From: Cervus elaphus
Taxonomy: Eukaryota > Chordata > Mammalia > Artiodactyla > Cervidae
Direction: 5' to 3'
DNA length: 64,000 nucleotides
NCBI RefSeq assembly: GCF_910594005.1
Contig: NC_057815.1
Coordinates: 66,106,052 to 66,170,051 of the forward strand
The notes below the pieces were generated by a model. It saw only the letters and a list, made by a program, of their open reading frames with translations. It did no database searches and was not told where the DNA came from. How positions within the stretch are numbered: position 1 is the first letter of the stretch; each line of letters opens with the position of its first letter. Positions 57,961 through 64,000 of this stretch are shown piece after piece. A program made the translations under genes and the position numbers.

Positions 57961-58984
57961 GTTTGATCACTGCCATGTCATGGAAAGATCCCTATCCTAG
58001 TCCAGTTTTACGCCAGCTCCTTGTGTGTCCTGAAGAGAGTCTTTTCTTCCGTTAGCCTCAGTTTCCCCTGCTGAAAACAGAGACAAGTGAAGGCCCAGAG
58101 AATGAGACAGTTAGAGGTGAGGAAGATCTTGAATTTCTATTTCTACAAACATCTTCCTTTCATGACTTGCCGGAGGAGGCCCCATTTGCAACCAGACCTT
58201 AGCGGCTCCAAGCCCCTGCCAAACCCATGTCCAGAACTTCTAAGAGCACTCCAGAGAAAAACAACTGGGTACAGCCCTGCTCCAAGGGACAGAGAAAAGG
58301 GCAGGATCTTGGTTGGTAGTATGGTTTGCCCACGATGCCACCTGACAGCTCCACCTGGTTGGGGGAGTGGCTCCTAAAGCCTCTCAGCTCAACCTGTATC
58401 ACTTCCTGTCCTTAGCATCCAAGCCAGCCCAGGTACCACCTCCAGCTGTCATGGGCAGCTGTCAGAGCCCCAAATGAAATCACCTGAGCACTCAGGTTCA
58501 GAAATAGAGACCACCCGTTTCCATTCAGGGTTGGTCCCCTTAACATTAGCCCCTCATCTGTCACATCTGAGCTCCTTCCCTTACCTGGGCCACTCTTCTG
58601 AGAAGTAGGATCTGTACAGCTTCTGCCACACTGTCCTCTGTCTCCAGGATTCTCCAGTTCCTCCTTAATTTCTTGCCTTTGGTAGTCATCTCAACAGAGT
58701 AGGGTCTTCCTCCACTAGGCCCAGCAGGTAGGAGAAGGATTAGGAATAGGGGCTTCTCTGGACTCTGAGCGCAGTCTGTCTCTCTAAGCCTATATGCAAC
58801 TAATCCTGGAGATGCAAGGAAGGGCTCCAAGCCCAAAGCCAGCAGCCTGAGTTTTAGCCCTTGCTCACACACTGCTGAGACCTAGAGCAAGCTCCTGCCC
58901 CTGTAGGGGCCCTCAGTTTTGCAATTTGTAGTATGATGAAATAGTTCCTCAATCTGCAATCACCGATTGTAATAATCTTCTGCC

Positions 58985-59130
58985 CTTATAGATTGCTCGG
59001 CAACTTAGTTTCATTTCTGCATCTTATTTGATCCTTCCAATATCCTACTTCCATTTACAAATCAGAAAGCTTAGGTCCTCAGGGGAACAGAACTACCAAG
59101 GTCACACAGCAACTCAGAGACAGAGTCTAG
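58985..59130 (-). mobile_element. MIR fragment (reverse)
   Basis: 'tttgatccttccaatatcctacttccatttacaaatcagaaagcttaggtcctcagggg', then 'caaggtcacacagcaactcagagacagagtc', fits reverse MIR. Confidence 0.7.
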
Positions 59131-59339
59131 AGTCCTTGCATCCTGAACCATCGTTGGTCCCTCACACGCAAAGATGCCCTAGCATACTCTCGCTTTATCA
59201 CTTTCTCTGACCCGCTGTCCCACTGGTAAAATGAGTGCTCCAAAGATCAGATTAACAGACGCAATGAAGGGAGCTGTGCTTAGCAAACCATTTAAAAAAA
59301 AAAAAAAAAGGCAGAAAAATAACGGATTGTTACGTTACT

Positions 59340-59900
59340 GTTTATTACTGTTATCTTTGCTAAGGCGCCCCCGCGTGTCCATCCCCAGGCGCTCCGTTCG
59401 CGCAGGCGCTCTACGGTGTTTACGGACTCCCTGAGGCCCGGCGTTTGCGCGTGCGCTTCCCGTCAGGGATGGCCCCACCGCCCGCCGTCGGACTCTGCTT
59501 TCAAGTCCCCTAGTGGTTGTGGCTGGAGCGTAACTATGGTTCCCTGGGGCCCGGTCGGCTTCGCCTTGGGTTGAGGCGTCTCTACAAGTCGGGAGCGGCG
59601 GAGACCTAAGCAGTGGCAGGGAGAGGCACAGCGCGGTCTCTCAGACTCCTGCATCTCAAGTCACCGTTGCACTAAGTCTCGGGTGCCAACTTTCGGGCCC
59701 CTCACCGCGCACTCGGCGGCCGCGGTGAATTGGACCGGAACTGACCACGCACTGCCTCATGGGAGCCTTAGTTCGTGGCTAGAACCTTTTCGGAGGTGGG
59801 ACGCTGTTTAAACTACATTTCCCAGAAGTCCAAGAGGCCAGCGTCTCAGAAGAAGGGCCCGGGGCTTGTTGGGAGATGGAGTGTGGCGATGGTAGTGAGT
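59340..59900. promoter_or_regulatory. CpG island with promoter motifs, no known gene attached
   Basis: A dense CpG cluster (59365-59480 and 59570-59740) about 10 kb upstream of STARD10. It contains an exact ACTAYRNNNCCCR motif (ZNF143/THAP11 type) at 59812-59824 and two one-mismatch reverse versions at 59760-59772 and 59870-59882. A weaker CTCF-like core lies on the minus strand at 59504-59516. Possible donors are GCG|GTGAGG (minus, near 59710) and GAG|GTACGG (plus, near 59969). Either strand could be transcribed, and no protein start is convincing. Confidence 0.65.
59812..59828 (+). promoter_or_regulatory. ZNF143/THAP11-type motif
   Basis: ACTACATTTCCCAGAAG fits the ACTACAnnTCCCAG motif found near start sites of housekeeping genes. 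A shorter-spaced variant (ACTACACTCCCAG) follows at 60026-60038. Confidence 0.6.
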
Positions 59901-60257
59901 TTGTGCAGGAAGGGAAACGTGAAGAAGCGTTGGAGCCTCCGGCTTTTAGCTTGGGTTGTGGGTTCGAGGTACGGATGAGTTACACGGTAGCTGTCAAAGG
60001 AAGAGAGTAGCGCTATTGGGCTGAGACTACACTCCCAGGGGTCACCATCGCCTGTGACTCTCAGTTCTCTTACTGCTTGTAACGATGGAAATATTCTACA
60101 GCTGCACTGTCCAATAGGGTAGAGACTAGCCTGTGGCTACTTAACATTTGACATGAGGTTAAGTGCCATGAAGGAAGAGAAATATTTATTTGAATTTATT
60201 TAAAAATTAAATCCAATTAATTACTTTTAGTTAAATTTAAATAGCAACCTATGGGCT

Positions 60258-60510
60258 CAGTTAAGTTCAGTCGCTCAGTTGCTTATGACTCTTTGCGACC
60301 CCATGGACTGAAGCCTGCCAGGCTTCCCTGTCCATCACCAACTCCCGGAGCTTACTCAAACTCATGTCCATTGAGTCGGTGATGCCATCCAACCATCTCA
60401 TCCTCTATCGTCCCCTTCTCCTCCTGCCTTCAATCTTTCTCAGCATCAGGGTCTTTTCCAGTGAGTCAGTTCTTTGCATCAGGTGGTTAAAATATTGGAG
60501 TTTCAGCTAT
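60258..60510 (-). mobile_element. BovB (RTE) 3' fragment, reverse
   Basis: The plus strand reads the reverse complement of the BovB end: AGTTCAGTCGCTCAGTTGCT, TTTGCGACCCCATGGACTGA, then TCCATCACCAACTCCCGGAG and CTCATGTCCATTGAGTCGGT and 'ccatctcatcctctatcgtcccctt'. It is non-coding. Confidence 0.93.
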
Positions 60511-60639
60511 GACTAGTGGCCACCTTATTCTACAGCGTACAGTGTACTAGACCTCCTAGTGTTAATAATCAACAGTCATCTTCCTGGTTTGTGAGACCTA
60601 AGACTTTATAGTTTTCTTTCTACTGTTGACTGAAAAAAA

Positions 60640-61440
60640 AGTACACCACGTAAAGGTTGAGAACTACGTTTTATTTGCAGCCTTACTGAGGATTATAACC
60701 TGGGATGGCAGCCTCTCAGATAGCTCTGAAGGACTGTTCAAAAGAGGTAAGGAAGGAGCAAGGAATTTTCCCTGAAAAAAAAAATGTGTAGTGAACATTC
60801 AAAGATTATTGCTATTCATACACAAGAAACCAGATGTCACAAATTAACTTTTAGTGCCCTTTTATGTATGAGAAGATGCAAGAGTCTAGGCTTACTGAAA
60901 TTATTCCTTTGGGATGGTTTTGAACTGTGTTGGAGAAAACTCTTGACAGTCCCTTGGACAGCAAGGAGATCCAACCAGTCCATCCTAAAGGAAATCATTA
61001 CTGAATATTCATTGGAAGGACTGATGCTGAAGCTGAAACTCCGATAGTTTGACCACCTGATGGGAAGAACTCAGTCATTGGAAAAGACCCTGTTGCTGGG
61101 AAAGATTGAAGGCAGGAGGAAAAGGGGATGACAGAGGATGAGATGGTTGGATGGCATCACCGATTCAATGGACATGAGTTTGAGTAAACTCCAGGAGTTG
61201 GTGATGGACAAGGAGTGCTGTGATGCAGTCCATGGGGTTGCAAAGAGTCGGACATGACTGAGCAACTGAATTGAACTGATGCATCTTAAAACTATCTAGG
61301 GTTAGTATACTGTTTTTCTCCATCCAGAATTCCCCCTCAGGGTGCACGCATTGTAGGGGGTAACTGCAGGGGCTGATGACTTGATGGCAGGAAACATTCT
61401 TTGTTTACTTACTTGACAGGCAACATATTTTTTTTGTCCA
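60640..61440. mobile_element. LTR-like element interrupted by BovB
   Basis: Positions 60640-60917 ('gaactacgttttatttgcagccttactgaggattataacctgg', 'ctcagatagctctgaaggactg') and 61285-61440 ('ctgtttttctccatccagaattccccctcagggtgcacgcattgtagggggtaac') look like two halves of one ruminant LTR-type repeat. The BovB at 60918-61281 separates them. I see no retroviral coding sequence. Confidence 0.5.
60918..61281 (+). mobile_element. BovB (RTE) 3' fragment, forward
   Basis: It reads the end of the BovB open frame (TGGACAGCAAGGAGATCCAA, then the CCAGTCCATCCTAAAGGAAA segment) and the 3' UTR (GAAGGCAGGAGGAAAAGGGG, GGTTGGATGGCATCACCGAT, TGAGCAACTGAATTGAACTGA). The frame is truncated and cannot make a working reverse transcriptase. 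Confidence 0.95.
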
Positions 61441-61839
61441 CACTGCCTACTTACTACACTCAGTCTGCAGATTCCACCTCCTTTGTGTGTCCCTTGAAAA
61501 TCTAAAAATTAGTTCAGGCTGTAAAAACCTGCTGTGGTGTTCGTCAGGCTAGAATAACAGACAGAGAGAAAGCCAGCTACAAAATTAATAAGAAACAAAA
61601 TTTTTCCCAGAGACATACTGCAGCTATAAAATATCATAACAACCCTCTTCTTGGAGTGACTATTTCTTACTCACTGAACAATTTTGTTTTCTAAAATCAC
61701 AGACTATCAGAAATTTTGCTTTTAGAATAGGAATGGAACTCTTGCCTGGAGGAGCTAAATCACTAAGAGGACAGGGTTTACAACCCAGGTGTGGAGAGAT
61801 TCAGAAAAGGGACTTCTAAACATGTATTCCACATGAGTC

Positions 61840-62175
61840 TTAACTATATTGTTTCCGAGGAAACAAGACCCTGAGTCCACTGAGCAGTCCCGACCTGATG
61901 TAAGCTACTTTACACACAGCTCTAGTTTGCTTTGAGCTATCAAAATACTGCCTGATTTACATTTCACCTAATTCCACCTCTCTCAGATCCTATAAGAACT
62001 CTTTTTCTTTGTGTTTGGTAGGACACTCCTTGATTCCTCTGATATGCTGTCTTCCTCATAGCAATGGGTCAATAAACCTGACTCCATTGGACTATGGATT
62101 GTCCCCGGTGGTCTTTGATTGATTGGGTTAGAACACCCTGAAATACTGGTGTCCTCCACGTTCCCTCACAGGCCC
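61840..62175 (+). mobile_element. LTR-like element, R/U5 region
   Basis: A TATA-like cctataagaac at 61990 precedes, by about 80 bases, a polyadenylation signal (AATAAA at 62072) followed by 'cctgactccattggactatggattgtccccggtggtctttgattgattggg', a layout typical of an LTR. Boundaries are uncertain; upstream sequence to 61500 may belong to it. Confidence 0.5.
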
Positions 62176-63602
62176 TCTCTTCACTGCATACTCTCCTTGG
62201 ATGACTTCATTCACTTCCATCCATAAGCTGATGATCCCCCAATTTATGGCTTAGGTCTCTCTTTGGCCTCTGAGACGTCTACTTCTGGTTGACTCATGTT
62301 CCTTAAACTCCGTGAATTTAACACTGAATCTTTTTTTGGAGGGGAGGGGCAGCCAATTTTCACTGCTGTGCTCCAAGTAAGAACTAGGCACTGACCACCT
62401 CTGACCATGATATGAGTAGGGACACTCCTCACCTGGGTCAGATAACTCTTCACACACTGTCCTCAAAACTACAGCACACTGGGTCAGCTGCTTTTCACAT
62501 AGGTCAGCAGCCCAAAGCTTAGAAAGCTGGGGGCGGGGGGTTGGGGGCTGCAAGTGGAAAGTGGGTTTCAATTACTCTGCCCCCTTCCCCTGATCCCTCA
62601 GTAATGGCCAGGGCCTCAAGAAAGAGGCTGCAGAGGCAATCCCATCTGTCTCCCCCTCCTCATCTCTCATGGTCCCCCCCACTTGAAGCTCTTCCAGTGG
62701 TGTCTCCAGCTCATCCAGTCTTAGACCCTACTAGTGCCTTGGAAATTTCATAGCCAACTGTTTTCACTGAGCCTGGTGGCTATGCAGAAGGGTGAGGTGT
62801 GGCCTGCCTGCTGCCTGGAGGGAGGGTGAACACTGTGGGAAGAAGCTTCATCTTGGGCTGTGTTTGGTTTTCTCTTAAACATGGCTAGAAGCAAATACAC
62901 TTCAACATCTTGAGGATTTAACTTCCATGTGAAGGACCCTCTAGCCATTTCTATTCCACTTCACCTCTGCCACATCTCATCTACGAAAGATGTTTATATT
63001 CCTCTTATTCATGTAACTTTGACCTGACTTTTTGGAAAATGAAAAGGGGTCATCTTTCCCGTCCATTTCAAAGCACTGTTTACGTTTACCCATACTGACT
63101 GATGCCCAAATCACAAGTTTCTCTCCTTGGTGGATGTAGCTTCCGTATCTCATTCCAAACATTGTTTTCCCTTTAAAGCAATAGTCAACAGTGCATTCAT
63201 GTGGTTTGTAAGAAAGGTTGGGGGTCCTAGGACCCCATCAGCTACAGATGAACTTGTTCCCTCAAACCCTGAGCCTTTTGACCATTTCATGCTTCTAAAC
63301 CATTTAATTTTTAGTTCTGTATTGTTTAATTCATAATCTTTGGTGGACCATTGATTATAGACATAAACAACTATTTAAAGAGAAGCTTAAAAATAAACCT
63401 GTAAGTCTGTCTAAAGATGATTGTTACCAGATTCTTGCATTTATCCAACCAAAATTTATATACAACCTATCCAGATGTCACAGAGACTACGAAGCCACAG
63501 CTAGAAGAAAGAAAAAAAAGCAGACATGATGGCTTTTCATGTATGGAGAATAAAGCTAGTCCACTCTCACAGGTGTCATTTGTGAGAACTGCTTGCAAAC
63601 AG
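62176..63602. other. Intergenic, mostly unassigned
   Basis: No gene or clear repeat is assigned. AT-rich 62.9-63.5 kb looks like decayed LINE sequence, but I cannot name the family. The 106-codon and 88-codon open frames here have no recognisable domain. Confidence 0.5.
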
Positions 63603-63655
63603 CAGTCTGAACCTTTTTTTTTTTTTTTTTTTTTAATTTTTCAGTCTGAACCTTT
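63603..63655 (-). mobile_element. Tail-only retrotransposition: poly(T) between 14-bp duplicates
   Basis: The 14-mer cagtctgaaccttt occurs at 63603-63616 and 63642-63655. The 25 bases between are T (18) then AATTTTT. This is what remains if a reverse-strand insertion copied little more than a poly(A) tail. Confidence 0.75.
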
Positions 63656-63769
63656 AATCTCATCATTTAGAAACAAAACATAAACATTAGAAACAAAAAA
63701 ATAAACCTGTTGGATTTTAAAAAGTATTATGAAGTATTTCAGACATATACTTCCAATGTTAGGACACAC

Positions 63770-63888
63770 AGATCCAGTTTTTTCTTTGGGTTTTACTGAA
63801 TTCCATCTTTTGAGTATACCATATGTAATCATTCATCCTGTCATATACTGGAGTGCAACTGCTGGGACCAAGGGTGTGTTTGAATGAT

Positions 63889-63927
<39 letters not shown>

Positions 63928-64000
63928 CTGTGATGTAGCCAAAGTGCCCACCCAAGAGGTTAGCTCTGTTTACACTCCTACCAGCAGGAAATGATAGTTC
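63770..64000 (-). mobile_element. L1 3' UTR fragment (reverse), cut by the window end
   Basis: 'gagtgcaactgctgggaccaaggg', then 'agccaaagtgcccacccaagaggttagctctgtttacactcctaccagcaggaaatgatagttc', is the reverse complement of an old L1 3' UTR. A (TG)17 tract sits inside it. Confidence 0.75.
63893..63926. repeat. (TG)17 microsatellite
   Basis: Uninterrupted TG run of 17 units, inside the reverse L1 fragment; likely polymorphic. Confidence 0.95.

Larger units (their letters stand above)
49661..59339. other. Intergenic region upstream of STARD10
   Basis: No coding exon is supported on either strand. It holds a MIR at 51815-51965, an LTR-like element at 53510-54200, a small inverted-repeat DNA element at 54298-54399, a long CA/TG tract at 54520-54579, a near complete MIR at 55705-55945 and reverse MIRs at 57660-57960 and 58985-59130. 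In human the next gene is ATG16L2, but none of its coding sequence (coiled-coil or WD repeats) is in the window. Confidence 0.7.

Noticed and set aside
60918..61281. A functional reverse transcriptase gene
   Set aside because: Only the last part of the BovB frame is present, severely 5'-truncated.
53510..62175. An intact endogenous retrovirus between the LTR-like elements
   Set aside because: No gag, pol or env-like frame lies between them, and the LTR-like segments do not look like a matching pair.
59340..64000. ATG16L2, the next gene in human
   Set aside because: No part of its coiled-coil or WD-repeat coding sequence is present, so it must begin beyond the window if the order is conserved.
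1..64000. CRISPR arrays, operons, or a novel multi-gene system
   Set aside because: This is vertebrate nuclear DNA with two known spliced genes. No regular repeat-spacer array or gene cluster of unknown function is present.

Overview
The window is ruminant (bovid-type) nuclear DNA, not microbial. The coding sequence is split into short exons with GT/AG boundaries. The repeats are diagnostic: tRNA-Glu-derived CHR-type SINEs, Bov-tA/Bov-A2 SINEs and BovB (RTE) tails, which together are typical of ruminants, plus ancient MIR, L2 and L1M fragments. The species cannot be fixed from the sequence alone.

Two genes can be supported, both on the minus strand and in the order known from human 11q13.4. 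(1) ARAP1: only the first coding exon is present (2495-3032). It carries the initiator ATG and the N-terminal SAM domain. The rest of the gene lies beyond position 1. A CpG island at about 23930-24480 with a plausible donor at 24164 is the likely ARAP1 promoter and non-coding exon 1, giving a first intron of about 21 kb. (2) STARD10: complete. Six coding exons at 48611-48817, 29987-30134, 29259-29362, 28502-28619, 26670-26722 and 26177-26422 join in frame to 291 codons plus stop, the human length. A CpG-island promoter with a probable non-coding first exon sits near 49316-49420, and an AATAAA signal lies just past the stop (26018-26023). STARD10 ends only about 1.5 kb upstream of the ARAP1 promoter, so the two genes are head-to-tail neighbours.

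Layout: 1-2494 ARAP1 intron; 2495-3032 ARAP1 exon; 3033-24163 ARAP1 intron 1 (old L1 in 3.8-6.6 kb, several SINEs, MIRs); about 23.9-24.5 kb ARAP1 CpG island; 25-26 kb short intergenic gap; 26.0-49.4 kb STARD10, with an 18.5-kb intron between the first two coding exons; 49.5-64 kb upstream intergenic DNA. The last part holds a third CpG-rich, promoter-like island (59.34-59.9 kb) with no recognisable coding gene, two LTR-like elements, and an LTR-like segment interrupted by BovB (60.6-61.4 kb).

How the genes relate: STARD10 encodes a phospholipid-transfer START protein; ARAP1 encodes an Arf/Rho GAP scaffold acting in membrane traffic. In human the locus is associated with type 2 diabetes risk. 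I found no undescribed multi-gene system. The most interesting signals are non-coding: a CpG island without an obvious gene, CTCF-like motifs around STARD10, a poly(T)-only insertion with a perfect 14-bp target duplication, a 37-bp segment shared with the interior of a nearby SINE, a perfect 68-bp tandem duplication, and a close inverted pair of BovB fragments.
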